A stretch of 64,000 bases of DNA from HXMU1420-2 sp034670145. Lineage in GTDB: Bacteria > Pseudomonadota > Alphaproteobacteria > Rhodobacterales > Rhodobacteraceae. The position numbers and the translations under genes are program-made. Every line of letters starts with the position of its first letter. Position 1 is the first letter of the stretch. Where the stretch lies: contig JAXMOA010000023.1 in assembly GCA_034670145.1 (NCBI GenBank), positions 1-64,000 of the forward strand, given 5' to 3'. Shown piece after piece: positions 24,686 to 33,859 of the stretch. The notes beneath the pieces were generated by a model. It had not been told where the DNA came from. It saw only the letters and a program-made list of their open reading frames with translations, and searched no databases.

Positions 24686-25426
24686 CTAATTCGGTTCGTA
24701 CAGGGGGCTGGAGCGGTTAAGGTGTTCTTCCATAAGGGTCATCGCGCCTGAAACGTCATTCGTTTCCATCAGATCAACCAATCGCGCATGCTCCAGCAAA
24801 GTCGTATCTTCGCGACCCGACCAATGCAGCAGCGGTTTATAATATGCCGACAGCCAGGACAGCATCGCCTGCGTCACGCTCTGGATCAACGGATTGTCAG
24901 TCATTCTGGCAATATAGACATGAAAGGCAATGTCAGCTTCGATAAACGCCTTGTTCTCACCAAGCTTGCTGCGCTGCACCTCAACAAGATTGCGCAGTTC
25001 TGCAACGTCATCCGCACCGCAGTTTTGCGCCGCCAGCTGAACCGACCCGACCTCCAGGATTTTACGGAACTGCTTGAGGTTTTCGAGGTTCGAAGGCTCG
25101 CTCGACAGCAATAGTTTCGCAATATCATCGACCTGATCAAAGGCGATCCCCGCAGTCAGTTTGTTGACCTTGCTGCGCTCGCCATGGGAAATTGAAATAA
25201 GCCCCTTGTTCGCCATGGACTGCAATGCTTCGCGCACTGCCGGGCGCCCAACGCCGAACTTCTCCATCAAGGCACGCTCCGAGGGCATGGTGTCGCCCGG
25301 AGACAGCTCACCAGACTGCAACATCGCCCAAAGCCGGTCGAAGACCTGATCAGACAGTTTTTGCCGAACAATCGGTGCGTCGATACCGTCAACCTTTGCC
25401 TTAGCAATCATATCTTGCGCTTTCAT
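24686..25426 (-). CDS. GntR-family (FadR subfamily) regulator of the apionate locus
   Basis: The product has 246 residues. The N-terminal winged helix (about 20-88) has LSPGDTMPSERALMEKFGVG, then RPAVREALQSMANKGLI. The C-terminal FCD ligand domain (about 100-240) has the metal/ligand pattern D-x-x-FHVYIA and EHARLVDLME with His residues. FadR-type GntR proteins usually repress sugar-acid or carboxylate operons and release DNA on binding the substrate. The gene is 72 bp downstream of the D-apionate lactonase gene on the same strand, so it is the natural candidate regulator of this locus. Confidence 0.85.
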   Translation of the reverse strand: MKAQDMIAKAKVDGIDAPIVRQKLSDQVFDRLWAMLQSGELSPGDTMPSERALMEKFGVGRPAVREALQSMANKGLISISHGERSKVNKLTAGIAFDQVDDIAKLLLSSEPSNLENLKQFRKILEVGSVQLAAQNCGADDVAELRNLVEVQRSKLGENKAFIEADIAFHVYIARMTDNPLIQSVTQAMLSWLSAYYKPLLHWSGREDTTLLEHARLVDLMETNDVSGAMTLMEEHLNRSSPLYEPN

Positions 25427-25455
25427 TTCTCAACTTTGACCCACCCTTGCACAGA

Positions 25456-25465
25456 TATAACATGT
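25456..25465. promoter_or_regulatory. Short palindrome upstream of the GntR gene
   Basis: TAACATGTTA is a perfect 10-bp dyad about 30 bp upstream of the GntR start, in the 72-bp gap after the lactonase gene. It could be an autoregulatory operator or part of a promoter. It is short enough to occur by chance. Confidence 0.25.
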
Positions 25466-25498
25466 TAACCGCCCAACATCACAGCTTTCAACAAAAGC

Positions 25499-27238
25499 CT
25501 AAGTTGCGGTGTCAATGCGCCACTCTAAGGGTGCCAGGATCCCATTGTGTCGGGCCGTCAAGTTGGCTGAAATCGTCCTGGATCCGACGCAAAGGCGCAC
25601 GATACCATCCACAATATCGGCCGAGTGAACCGGTTCTCCAGCAAGGCAGGCAAGCACCTTTAGCGCGTTTTGAATGGGCCACTCGTCCCCATCCGAGATA
25701 ACGCCCCGTTCCCCATAAAGCGCCGCAGGGCACCAGACGGATACCCCAGCAGGAGCCAAAGCAGTGGCAAGCCCCAGGGCATATACCGCCCCGAATTTGG
25801 CGCGATGGCGCGGGTCGTCATCGGTCATACACAGGCGTGTTTGGCTCGGGTTCGGGATCGTCCGTGTGCCATATGGATTTTGCCGCATCGCAATTGTCGA
25901 AGGACCAATACGATAGTCCTTTTGACCAATGATTTCCCGTGCGGAGCGGGTGATGTGAGGGATTGCCTCAAGCGTTTCCATCACCGACACATCATCAGCG
26001 GCATGCACGATGGGACAAAGCCCGTGACTGACAAAGGCCAGCATAGCGACAGGCGGGCGCTTGCGGTTCAGTTCAGGGAAAAAGCTCACCATACCGCCGC
26101 CCAAAACCCTGCCCGAAAACGCTGTCGCAGCGGCGGCATGAATATCAGTGAGCGGCGGGCAGGCCGGCCAGTCAGAACCCGGTGGCGTCGATTGACGGTC
26201 AACCGCCGGGCAGACGAGGATACTTTTGGGGTCAAACCCGCTCTCGTACATTTCTGCCGCAAGAGTCATGAGTTCAGAAACCGGGTTTCCATCAAATTCA
26301 CAAATCAGTTCAAGCTCGAACGCTTGATCGGGACATGCTTTTTGGGCCCTGGCGAACGCCTCAAACTGGGCTCTTGTATCGCCCAGGGTTGCATCCAAAT
26401 GGGATAAGATCCGTTGCGGGTTTACCTGACGGATATCTTGAGGATTGGCCGCCAAACGGGTGGCATCATCCGATGTCAGGACCAGGGCCATCTCCGGGAA
26501 CAGCACGCTTTCGGGCTCAGAGACAGCGATCCGCGATCTGGCTGCTGTGTGGGGCCGCCATTCCAAATCAACCGATTGGCTCAGGGTTTCGCCATCTTCC
26601 AGCATATAAGGCCAGGGCTTTGCCAAGGGACGATTATATGTCTTGTACGACGCATCTCCCCATTGGCGCTGGTCTTCCATCTCAAAAGTGTCGCCATGAA
26701 ACTGGCACGAAAGCGCGGCCTCTGCGACGGTGTGAGTGAGGGCCGTGATATCCTTGAAGGGCTGCCAGGGCGCGATGAGGTACGGGAACGTGCCGTCGGT
26801 CTTTGTACCGTCGCTATGGGTAACCTGCACGGGCTGGCCTGCCACGTCCGAGATCGGATGAAGAACAGTAAACCCCGCGCGGTTGGTTTCAAACATGCCA
26901 CGGGTCTGGCCAAGTGCTGACATCGACAGGGTCTGCGCGGTCACATTGATCCTGATCTGAACGTTCAGCTGCGCGTCACCCGTCGAATACGCAGCATCAT
27001 AAGACAACGTCAGACCGGTCTGATCATGGGTAATCTGTTCGTTGGTGATGGTCGCAGACAGCGTGCCCCAGTCGCGGTCGCGCACAAGAAAGGCAATCCC
27101 TCGGATCCCCTCGACACCATGCAGCCCGATGTGGCGCAAGGCACCGCCCTCGACTGTAAAGGACCACGGTCCATGGCTGTGATCAACACGCGAAACCGGG
27201 GGATGGTCGGTTCCAAAAAGGTCGATTCTATCGCTCAT
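25499..27238 (-). CDS. apnL: D-apionate lactonase (ApnL-like)
   Basis: The product has 579 residues from ATG 27238, which overlaps the upstream SMP-30 gene by ATGA; a longer start at 27271 is rejected. There is no signal peptide. The N-terminal 250 residues or so look beta-rich (GGALRHIGLHGVEGIRGIAF, and WGDASYKTYNRPLAKPWPY). A middle region with CPDQAFELELICEFDGNP and ILVCPAVDRQSTPPGSDWP looks like a TIM barrel, followed by a small beta tail. This fits the three-part D-apionate lactonase family, which opens D-apionolactone to D-apionate. The assignment rests on overall resemblance plus the neighbouring oxidoisomerase and RuBisCO-like genes; no catalytic residue is identified by eye. Confidence 0.65.
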   Translation of the reverse strand: MSDRIDLFGTDHPPVSRVDHSHGPWSFTVEGGALRHIGLHGVEGIRGIAFLVRDRDWGTLSATITNEQITHDQTGLTLSYDAAYSTGDAQLNVQIRINVTAQTLSMSALGQTRGMFETNRAGFTVLHPISDVAGQPVQVTHSDGTKTDGTFPYLIAPWQPFKDITALTHTVAEAALSCQFHGDTFEMEDQRQWGDASYKTYNRPLAKPWPYMLEDGETLSQSVDLEWRPHTAARSRIAVSEPESVLFPEMALVLTSDDATRLAANPQDIRQVNPQRILSHLDATLGDTRAQFEAFARAQKACPDQAFELELICEFDGNPVSELMTLAAEMYESGFDPKSILVCPAVDRQSTPPGSDWPACPPLTDIHAAAATAFSGRVLGGGMVSFFPELNRKRPPVAMLAFVSHGLCPIVHAADDVSVMETLEAIPHITRSAREIIGQKDYRIGPSTIAMRQNPYGTRTIPNPSQTRLCMTDDDPRHRAKFGAVYALGLATALAPAGVSVWCPAALYGERGVISDGDEWPIQNALKVLACLAGEPVHSADIVDGIVRLCVGSRTISANLTARHNGILAPLEWRIDTAT

Positions 27239-28176
27239 TGGCCTGCATTCGCGCCGATACGGTGCGCCCATGCGTCAACGGTTTGCGTGCGGATCCGGTA
27301 AATGCTTGTGCTTGCGGCGATGTACAGGTCCTGTCCATCCTCTCCCCCAAAGCAGAGGTTTCCGGTCAATTCCGGCACGTTGATCCGTCCCAATTCCATG
27401 CCCGCAGGGCTGAAAACAATCACGCCAATCTCGCTGGAGGACCAGACATTGCCGTGGGCATCCACCGCAAAACCATCTGGAAAACCCTGATCAATGCGCG
27501 CAAAAACTCTGCCGTTCTTACAGCGCACCCCAGCCTGAACGTCATAGACCCTGATATGCGCATTCCCGACACCCTGCGGTTTGCGTACAGACGACGAGTC
27601 AGCCACATAAAACAACGTCCCATCGGGCGAAAAGCCCAGCCCGTTTGGTTCTTCGACATCAATCACGACCGGATGCGTTTCACCCGTAACCTGATCACAC
27701 CGGAAGACGTAGTGATCGCCATATTCGCGCTTGCCCGGATGGCCCTCGCGCGGCTCGATAATCCCATAGGCGGGATCCGTGAACCAGATCGACCCATCGG
27801 GCGCGATCACCACGTCATTGGGGGAATTCAGGCGAACGCCCTGCCATGAATCGACAATCGCGCTGACCGTGCCATCGCGGTCGCGTTCCACACGGCGCAG
27901 ACCGTGCGAACATTGGACCACGCTGCCGTCCAGATCCAGCGTGCGTCCGTTGGTGAACTCTACCTCTGTGGCATAATCCGTTACCGCACCGCTGGCCCGA
28001 TCATATTCACGGATACGGTTGCTGGGAATATCGCTCCAACGCAGACATCCCCGCGCAGGTATCCACAATGGACCCTCAGACCAAATAGATCCCGTTGCTA
28101 TGACCTCAAGCGGTTCATCCACGTCGACAAGACCATCAAGGCCCACGACAGTTCCAGAAAGACGCCCCTGTGTCAT
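27235..28176 (-). CDS. SMP-30/gluconolactonase-type lactonase
   Basis: The 313 residues have the six-bladed SMP-30/LRE propeller pattern: SEGPLWIPARGCLRWSDIP (the metal-binding Glu lies in the first motif), then LNSPNDVVIAPDGSIWFTDP (metal Asn), and FPDGFAVDAHGNVW (metal Asp). Such enzymes hydrolyse sugar 1,4- or 1,5-lactones using one divalent metal. It lies 6 bp after a permease gene and overlaps apnL by 4 bp. It may open the lactone of D-apiose or of another sugar imported by the adjacent ABC system, making it a second lactonase in one operon. Confidence 0.87.
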   Translation of the reverse strand: MTQGRLSGTVVGLDGLVDVDEPLEVIATGSIWSEGPLWIPARGCLRWSDIPSNRIREYDRASGAVTDYATEVEFTNGRTLDLDGSVVQCSHGLRRVERDRDGTVSAIVDSWQGVRLNSPNDVVIAPDGSIWFTDPAYGIIEPREGHPGKREYGDHYVFRCDQVTGETHPVVIDVEEPNGLGFSPDGTLFYVADSSSVRKPQGVGNAHIRVYDVQAGVRCKNGRVFARIDQGFPDGFAVDAHGNVWSSSEIGVIVFSPAGMELGRINVPELTGNLCFGGEDGQDLYIAASTSIYRIRTQTVDAWAHRIGANAGQ

Positions 28177-28182
28177 CTGTGG

Positions 28183-29190
28183 CTACTCCGTTTTTGGGAC
28201 AGGCACCCCGTCATCATCTTCAGGCCCCGATGCGTCGGTCTTGCGCGCGCGCGGCGCAAGAAGTGGCGCACCGCTGGCCAGGAACAACACAGAGAGAACC
28301 AGAAAGCCTTTGAGAACATTCTGACCTGCATAGCTCCACCCGATAAGATTGAGCAAACCATCCAGCAAGATAAAGAACAATGCACCACCCCAGACGCCAG
28401 CCGGAACCGCGCGCCCGCCTGTAATCAGCGTGCCGCCAATGACAACAACCGCGATTGAATCCAGCAGGTAATCATTCCCCAACTCGACATTCGGGGCAGA
28501 GAACGAGGCACGCAATGCGCCCGCAAGACCGGCAAGCGCACCACTGGTGAGATAGACAACCGCAATGATGTTCCTGGATCTGATGCCCGCGTATTCAGCC
28601 GCGCGAGAGGCTTGGCCATAAGCCAACATGCGCGTGCCCCATAGGGTGGATTTTAGAATGAAGGAAACGAATAGCGTAAAGAACAGAACCAAAACCGCAA
28701 AGGCGGGAACGCCAAAAGGGGCATAGTTCAACACGCTTTTCAAGAAAGGGTCGGCCGAGCCTTGAAAACCCTTGGCAAGCGTAAGCGAAATCGCAGAAGC
28801 GATCAGGCTTGTGGCCAGCGTGGAAACGATGGGCGGAATGCGGATAAACAGAATTCCGACGACACTGACGCATGCCAATACCACCCCGCCTCCGATCGCC
28901 GCCAAAAGGCCAAGCCCCCAAAACCCTGTCGCGTCACTGACCGCAACAGACAGCAACCCCCCCAGGGAAAAGACTTTGGCGACGGAAACATCAATATTCC
29001 CCGGTCCCGTGCTCATCACCAGCATCTGACCAAGACCCACCAGAACCAGATACGGTGCCACGGTAAATGCCAGCGTCAGGGTCTGAAACCCACCGCCATC
29101 CGTGATCAACAGGGTTAGAACCAACACGATGGCAGCCGCAACAAAGGACCATGTCCATGGTGGGATTGTCATAGCGATCCGCTTGTTCAT
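28183..29190 (-). CDS. Sugar ABC transporter permease (RbsC-like), second
   Basis: ATG 29190 (ATGA overlap with the first permease) gives 335 residues; an upstream reading to 29340 is shadow sequence of the neighbour. The RbsC/BPD_transp_2 pattern is clear: GLGQMLVMSTGPGNIDVSVAK, PIVSTLATSLIASAI, GRAVPAGVWGGALFFILLD and AEYAGIRSRNI. About eight to ten hydrophobic segments are present. It forms the membrane channel together with the other permease. Confidence 0.88.
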   Translation of the reverse strand: MNKRIAMTIPPWTWSFVAAAIVLVLTLLITDGGGFQTLTLAFTVAPYLVLVGLGQMLVMSTGPGNIDVSVAKVFSLGGLLSVAVSDATGFWGLGLLAAIGGGVVLACVSVVGILFIRIPPIVSTLATSLIASAISLTLAKGFQGSADPFLKSVLNYAPFGVPAFAVLVLFFTLFVSFILKSTLWGTRMLAYGQASRAAEYAGIRSRNIIAVVYLTSGALAGLAGALRASFSAPNVELGNDYLLDSIAVVVIGGTLITGGRAVPAGVWGGALFFILLDGLLNLIGWSYAGQNVLKGFLVLSVLFLASGAPLLAPRARKTDASGPEDDDGVPVPKTE

Positions 29191-30158
29191 TTGACTTTCC
29201 GATCTACGACAAGACGCCCGGCAAGGACTGCAATAACAATGAATGCCTGCACCGCAGGCTGAAGGTTGGACGACAGCTTGAGCAAGGTAAGCAGGACGGT
29301 CAGAAGGCCAAGTGTGATCGCTCCAAACAAGGTGCCCCACGCCACCGCACGACCGCCCGTAAACATGCCGCCGCCCAGGATCACAGCGGCAATGGTCGTC
29401 AGCGTATACCCCGGTACCGCATTGACGTCGCCGCTGCCAATTTCAGCCGTCAGCGTGAGACCGGAAATGACCCCGAGTATGCCAACAATCGCATAAGCCT
29501 GCATCCGAGTGATCAGCGGTGATTTCCCCGCACGCGCAAGAGCGACAGGATTGCTCCCAAGAAACCTAAAACGCACGCCCATGCTCGTCTTTTGCATCAC
29601 AAACCATGTAACTGCCGTCGCGACGACCATCGTGATTATCGGCGTCGGAATGCCCAGTGGCGGCTTCCACATCGTATAAGCCGAGAGCCAAGCAGGTGCC
29701 TGCCCCCCTGGTACGGGCAATACAAACAGCCCAATGCCCAGCCAAATAAAGGACGCGCCAAGTGTCGCGATAAGGGACGGGACCGAGCGAAGCTCCACCA
29801 ATGCGCCAAGAAGCGCATAGCCAAGGACACTCGCCAACAGTGCCAGAATCCCAACAAGCGGGGCATCGCGTAGCAGCGTCGCTGAAATGGCCGTCACCAT
29901 ACCGATGAAAAAGCCGATGCTCAGGTCAATATCCCCGATGCTCATGATGACCATCTGTGCCATTGCGCCGATTGCCAGGGCGACAATGGGCGACATGATC
30001 AACGTAAACCCAAACTGCGACCAGATAAGCGGCTGAATTGTACCGCAGACGATAAGGATGACGAACATCGCTCCCAGCGTCAGAAGACCGGGCAAGATGC
30101 GGCGCAAAGCACCCTTTGGTAAGGCACTCCGGATTGATCCGCTGCTTGCGCCACTCAT
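29187..30158 (-). CDS. Sugar ABC transporter permease (RbsC-like), first
   Basis: ATG 30158 overlaps the ATPase stop by 4 bp and gives 323 residues. The diagnostic MSIGDIDLSIGFFIGMV, SVPSLIATLGASFIWLGIG, RAGKSPLITRMQAYAIVGI (the coupling loop) and GGGMFTGGRAVAWGTLFGA match ribose/autoinducer-2 type permeases. Having two separate, non-identical RbsC-type permeases with one fused ATPase is the AI-2/rhamnose arrangement rather than the ribose arrangement with one permease. Confidence 0.88.
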   Translation of the reverse strand: MSGASSGSIRSALPKGALRRILPGLLTLGAMFVILIVCGTIQPLIWSQFGFTLIMSPIVALAIGAMAQMVIMSIGDIDLSIGFFIGMVTAISATLLRDAPLVGILALLASVLGYALLGALVELRSVPSLIATLGASFIWLGIGLFVLPVPGGQAPAWLSAYTMWKPPLGIPTPIITMVVATAVTWFVMQKTSMGVRFRFLGSNPVALARAGKSPLITRMQAYAIVGILGVISGLTLTAEIGSGDVNAVPGYTLTTIAAVILGGGMFTGGRAVAWGTLFGAITLGLLTVLLTLLKLSSNLQPAVQAFIVIAVLAGRLVVDRKVK

Positions 30159-31618
30159 GCTGCGGTTCCTTTTGTTTCTGCGAATGACAGCGCAATGATG
30201 TGCTCGTCCGTGATGTCCGCGCCATGCAGGGCGGCGGCAACACGACCAGCCCGCAAAACGTAGGCCCGGTCGCAGTGACGCATTTCCGAGTTTTCGCTGG
30301 AAAACCAAACAATCGTGCGCCCCGCTTGGGCTTCGTCGCGGATCAACTGGTAAAGTTCCGATTTGGTATGGATGTCCACGCCGCGAAACGGATCATCAAG
30401 CAATATGGTGTCCGCATCCGAGGCAAAGGCCCGGGCAACAATAACCTTTTGCTGGTTCCCCCCCGAAAGCCCCGTGATCGCAGCCTCGGCACCCCCGCGA
30501 ACCTTCAGCAAATCCACCCATTTTTTGACCAGCGCATCCTCTTTGTCGGGCTGACGCAGGCCACGTTCGGCCAAATCGCCCAGCGCCGTAAGGGACAGGT
30601 TTGACGCAACATTCCAAAGGGGGAAAATACCTGACCGCTGTCGGTCACCGGGGACATAGGCACGTTTCGCATCGACTTTGACATCGCTGGATAGCCCTTT
30701 CCACAAACGGGCCATGACTTCTTCCTGGCCTTGACCCACGATCCCGGTCAATCCGATCACTTCGCCTTTGCACGCATAGATTTCCGTATCCGCACCTTCG
30801 ATGTCCTTCATCGGGACTTGCACCGCAATAGGGCGGGATGGGTCCCGTTCTGAACTGCCCGTGTTGTTGCCGGTTTCCGCAACGGCGACTTCGCCGCCCA
30901 TCGCCATGAACAGATCGCGTTCGGTGACGTCGCCTGCCAGATGGGTAGAGGCCACGGCACCGTCTTTCAGCACCGCGACGCGATCACAAACCGCAAGAAT
31001 TTCTTTGAGGCGGTGGGAGACAAGAACAATTCCCAGATTTTGCGCACGCAGTTTGCGGACGTAATCATACAAATCGTCAACCGCGCTCCCGCTCAGCGAC
31101 TCCGTTGGCTCATCAAGGATAAGCAAGCGCAGATTGTCGGTGATCGTGGCGCGGGCGATTTCAACCATCTGACGCCCGGCAAGCGGCAAGTCATCAACAA
31201 AATCTGCGGGTCTGATTTGATTGCTTGGGAATATTTCATCCAAACGTCGGGTCGCGATCTCGGCTGCGGGACCATGCCAGCGCCATTTCGGCATCCAATC
31301 CGCGGCGGACAGATAGACATTCTCTTTCACAGTCAGTTCCGCAGCCAGCGAGCCCTCTTGATAGGCCAAACGGATACCGGGGTACGTGCCGTTTTCAGCA
31401 GGCGCTTGCCCCTCGATCTCAATCAATCCCGAAGACAGTCTTTCGATCCCACACAGGGCGCGCATCAGGGTGCTTTTGCCCGCGCCATTGTGGCCTACAA
31501 TCCCCAGAACTTCGCCAGCATTGATATCAAGCGTCACACCGGACAGCGCGACAGTTGCGCCATAGGTCTTTGTCGCCTTCGTGACACGTATCAACGGCAT
31601 GTCGTTTTCTGAAGTCAT
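30155..31618 (-). CDS. Sugar ABC transporter ATP-binding protein (double NBD, RbsA-like)
   Basis: The product has 487 residues from ATG 31618; another Met lies six codons in (31600). There are two nucleotide-binding domains. The first has Walker A GHNGAGKST, Walker B LLILDEPTE and switch VSHRLKE; its signature is degenerate (LAGRQMVEIARA). The second has signature LSGGNQQKV and Walker B TILLDDPFRG but lacks a normal Walker A. This asymmetric pair is standard for RbsA/MglA-type ATPases. Translation is coupled to the permeases downstream, and a hairpin separates it from the binding-protein gene upstream. Confidence 0.9.
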   Translation of the reverse strand: MTSENDMPLIRVTKATKTYGATVALSGVTLDINAGEVLGIVGHNGAGKSTLMRALCGIERLSSGLIEIEGQAPAENGTYPGIRLAYQEGSLAAELTVKENVYLSAADWMPKWRWHGPAAEIATRRLDEIFPSNQIRPADFVDDLPLAGRQMVEIARATITDNLRLLILDEPTESLSGSAVDDLYDYVRKLRAQNLGIVLVSHRLKEILAVCDRVAVLKDGAVASTHLAGDVTERDLFMAMGGEVAVAETGNNTGSSERDPSRPIAVQVPMKDIEGADTEIYACKGEVIGLTGIVGQGQEEVMARLWKGLSSDVKVDAKRAYVPGDRQRSGIFPLWNVASNLSLTALGDLAERGLRQPDKEDALVKKWVDLLKVRGGAEAAITGLSGGNQQKVIVARAFASDADTILLDDPFRGVDIHTKSELYQLIRDEAQAGRTIVWFSSENSEMRHCDRAYVLRAGRVAAALHGADITDEHIIALSFAETKGTAA

Positions 31619-31652
31619 CTGGCTCAGCTCGCATGGAAGATGGGGTGACAAA

Positions 31653-31676
31653 GACCAGCGCAAATCTGCGCTGGTC
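31653..31676. terminator. Hairpin between the binding-protein and ATPase genes
   Basis: A perfect 10-bp stem, GACCAGCGCA/TGCGCTGGTC, with a 4-base loop sits in the gap between the binding-protein stop and the ATPase start. On the transcribed minus strand it is followed by only a short T run, so it probably acts as a partial attenuator or 3' stabiliser that keeps binding-protein mRNA in excess. Such hairpins are common at this position in sugar ABC operons. Confidence 0.65.
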
Positions 31677-31701
31677 CTTTTTGCAAACCAGTCTCTCGCT
31701 T

Positions 31702-32772
31702 TTAGCGCACGGGGACCGGTGGCAATGCCGCTTCTGCGACTGTACCTGCGATGTTCGCCGCGATTTGTGCATCGACAAGTTCCTTGGTCCACTGCCAGGA
31801 TGCGATTTCGTCATCACTAACCGCTGCAATCCACTGGTCGCGGGCTTCGTCGCTGACCACAACGGGTGGAAAGACGGTGGTGCGTGGAACGCTTGCACCC
31901 TGGTAGATCTCAAGTGCCACGAACATTGCCGCTACGCCCTGACCGGGGTCAGACATGACCGCGACAGACCCTGGCGCGCCGTTGCCTTCACCCCAGAATT
32001 TGAGCGCACGCCCGCTTGGCGCAAAAGCAACAACCGGAACATCACGTCCTGCGGTTTGGAACGCTTGAACACTGCCCAAACCTTCGCCGCAGCCGATCAC
32101 GCCTTGCACTTCAGGCAAGCTGGCAATGATGCCCAACAGGGCCTCTTGCGCTTTGCCGCTGTCACAAAAGGTGAACACCTCACCAACAACGTTGACCTTC
32201 GGGTTCGCCGCCAACAGCTGAGTTTGGACTTCGTACATTTCCAGCTCAGGAGGGGACCCTTGTACGCCCCGCGCCACCACAACATTCCCTTCGCCGCCGA
32301 TACCGTCGATGATCGCCTGAGTGGAAAGACGGGCCCAATCGCCAAAGCTGTTGCTGACAACATAGGCGCATTCCAGATCCGTCGAGCTGTCAAAGACAGC
32401 GACAACAATGCCCAGATCGCAGGCCTGCTGCAATGTCGGGTTCAGAGCAGTCGGAGACGCAGGGTTGACCAGCAAGATGTCCGGTTGATCCAGAAGCAGT
32501 GCTTTCAACTGGGCGATTTGTTCGGTCGCCGAGTTCTCACCCGGAGCATTCGCAACCTGGAACGAGCTGATAAGACCGTCCTTTTGCGCCTGTGTGGCGG
32601 CTTCTTCGAACGCAGTGATCATGGATCGGCGCCAGGCATTTCCAAGAAAGGCATTGCTCAATGCGACCGAAGGCGCTGCTTTGGTATCTGCGGATGCGAT
32701 TGACGGCGCAAATCCGGCTGATGCGGTCAGCAATCCAGCGACCAACAGACTCTTAAGAGTGTACAATTTCAC
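31702..32772 (-). CDS. Sugar ABC transporter periplasmic binding protein (ribose type)
   Basis: GTG 32772 follows GGGAGGAAAAA closely and gives 356 residues; the longer ATG at 32814 would spoil the signal peptide. Residues 1-28 or so form a Sec signal (LKSLLVAGLLTASAGFAPS, cleavage near SIASA). The mature protein has the type 1 periplasmic-binding pattern: ALSNAFLGNAWRRSMITAFEE at the start, AQLKALLLDQPDILLVNPAS, and GVIGCGEGLG in the second lobe. It delivers a sugar or apioside-derived ligand to the adjacent importer. First gene of the importer-lactonase operon. Confidence 0.88.
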   Translation of the reverse strand: MKLYTLKSLLVAGLLTASAGFAPSIASADTKAAPSVALSNAFLGNAWRRSMITAFEEAATQAQKDGLISSFQVANAPGENSATEQIAQLKALLLDQPDILLVNPASPTALNPTLQQACDLGIVVAVFDSSTDLECAYVVSNSFGDWARLSTQAIIDGIGGEGNVVVARGVQGSPPELEMYEVQTQLLAANPKVNVVGEVFTFCDSGKAQEALLGIIASLPEVQGVIGCGEGLGSVQAFQTAGRDVPVVAFAPSGRALKFWGEGNGAPGSVAVMSDPGQGVAAMFVALEIYQGASVPRTTVFPPVVVSDEARDQWIAAVSDDEIASWQWTKELVDAQIAANIAGTVAEAALPPVPVR

Positions 32773-32831
32773 TTTTTCCTCCCTAACGCGTCCTTTTCGG
32801 TTGGGCGAACGCATACTCCCGGTTCAAGTTT

Positions 32832-32873
32832 GCCAACCAACCTGCCCCGTTTTGCGGCCTCGGTTGGGTTGGC
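32832..32873 (-). promoter_or_regulatory. Inverted repeat in the leader of the sugar ABC operon
   Basis: GCCAACCAACC at 32832 and GGTTGGGTTGGC ending at 32873 are complementary except for one extra base, with a 19-base gap. They lie 60-100 bp upstream of the binding-protein start, in the stretch (32773-32934) that must hold the operon promoter. The repeat could be an operator or a 5' leader stem. No convincing -35/-10 pair stands out. Confidence 0.35.
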
Positions 32874-32934
32874 TCGGCACCAAAACGAAAGATCTCCGGT
32901 GCGATTGCAGAAACTCGCTTCGGGCGTTCATCAA

Positions 32935-32977
32935 AAAATGTGACTCATAGTGACCCACTATGCATCCGTCACATTTT
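32935..32977 (-). terminator. Nested-hairpin terminator after apnO
   Basis: Outer arms AAAATGTGAC/GTCACATTTT (10 bp, perfect) enclose an inner perfect 7-bp stem CATAGTG/CACTATG. On the minus strand, where apnO ends at 33029, the structure is followed by ATTTTTT, as expected of a Rho-independent terminator. It insulates apnO from the ABC operon downstream. The double symmetry could also serve as a regulator site. Confidence 0.6.
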
Positions 32978-33028
32978 CGCTCTTCCCGTCCGCGTTATCT
33001 GCTCAGGCAAATGCCCGATTTCGTGCGA

Positions 33029-33859
33029 TCAGGTGATCCGGTCGACGCTTGCCGCGATTTCATCGTCATCGAAACAACGCAGCCAGTCGTCCTTCATAAG
33101 GACCGGAATCCCGTACTCGATTGCCTTGTTGGCGGCGTCGGAAAAGACACCCTGATGCTGGTCAAACATGACTGCACCCATGATATTCATGTGACCCAAC
33201 AGGAAGTCGCGCGCGCAATCATAAGAGACGCCCTTCTTGACAACCTCATCCATTGCCATGCGCAGGACCTTCATCAAAGAGCCGTTGACCGTCTCGGACA
33301 AGCCCGGCTCAAGCATTGCGAACTGCTTCAACGTTACGCGATGGGAACGGACAACAGGGGCGTAGATCTCTTTTCCAACCCGCTCGCCCAAGGCGTAATG
33401 CTCTTCCGGCCCCTGAACCAAGACGTTCACAATGCCCTGATCGGCAGAGATGCCACCAAAATAGTCGCGCCGCTCTTCGGTTGTGTTTTCGTTGTTCCAG
33501 ATCGGTGGATGGCACGGGTGGGACATGAAATAGGTCACATCTTCACGCTCCGGCAAGTGCCCCGCAAAAGGAGCAGCACCGTCGAGAACAAAGATCATCG
33601 CGCCGGATTTTACCTTGTCGATAATGCCATGGGCCACTTTGCCAATCAGCGTATCAGGTACGGCCAGCACAATGACATCGGCGCCGTCCAGCGCCACGTC
33701 AACGTCGACACAGTCAACACCGTAAGCCTCGCGTACAGCCGCTTGGCCTGCCGGGGACACCTCGACATGCATGGTTTCGAACTCTTCGCTCTTGGCCAGG
33801 TTCGCCCCAAGGCGCATGCCCATCTTTCCGCCTGCACCAAACAAAGCCAGCTTCGTCAT
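33029..33859 (-). CDS. apnO: D-apionate oxidoisomerase (ApnO-like)
   Basis: The product has 276 residues. The NAD-binding start is LALFGAGGKMGMRLGANLAK (GxGGxMG). VIVLAVPDTLIGK, MSHPCHPPIWNNENT and FGGISADQGIVNVLVQGP are typical of the small phosphogluconate-dehydrogenase-like family to which D-apionate oxidoisomerase belongs. The reaction combines oxidation with skeletal migration and gives 3-oxo-isoapionate. The gene is divergent from the RuBisCO-like protein gene across a 265-bp control region. The pairing with a RuBisCO-like gene and an ApnL-like gene makes the assignment strong by context. Confidence 0.78.
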   Translation of the reverse strand: MTKLALFGAGGKMGMRLGANLAKSEEFETMHVEVSPAGQAAVREAYGVDCVDVDVALDGADVIVLAVPDTLIGKVAHGIIDKVKSGAMIFVLDGAAPFAGHLPEREDVTYFMSHPCHPPIWNNENTTEERRDYFGGISADQGIVNVLVQGPEEHYALGERVGKEIYAPVVRSHRVTLKQFAMLEPGLSETVNGSLMKVLRMAMDEVVKKGVSYDCARDFLLGHMNIMGAVMFDQHQGVFSDAANKAIEYGIPVLMKDDWLRCFDDDEIAASVDRIT

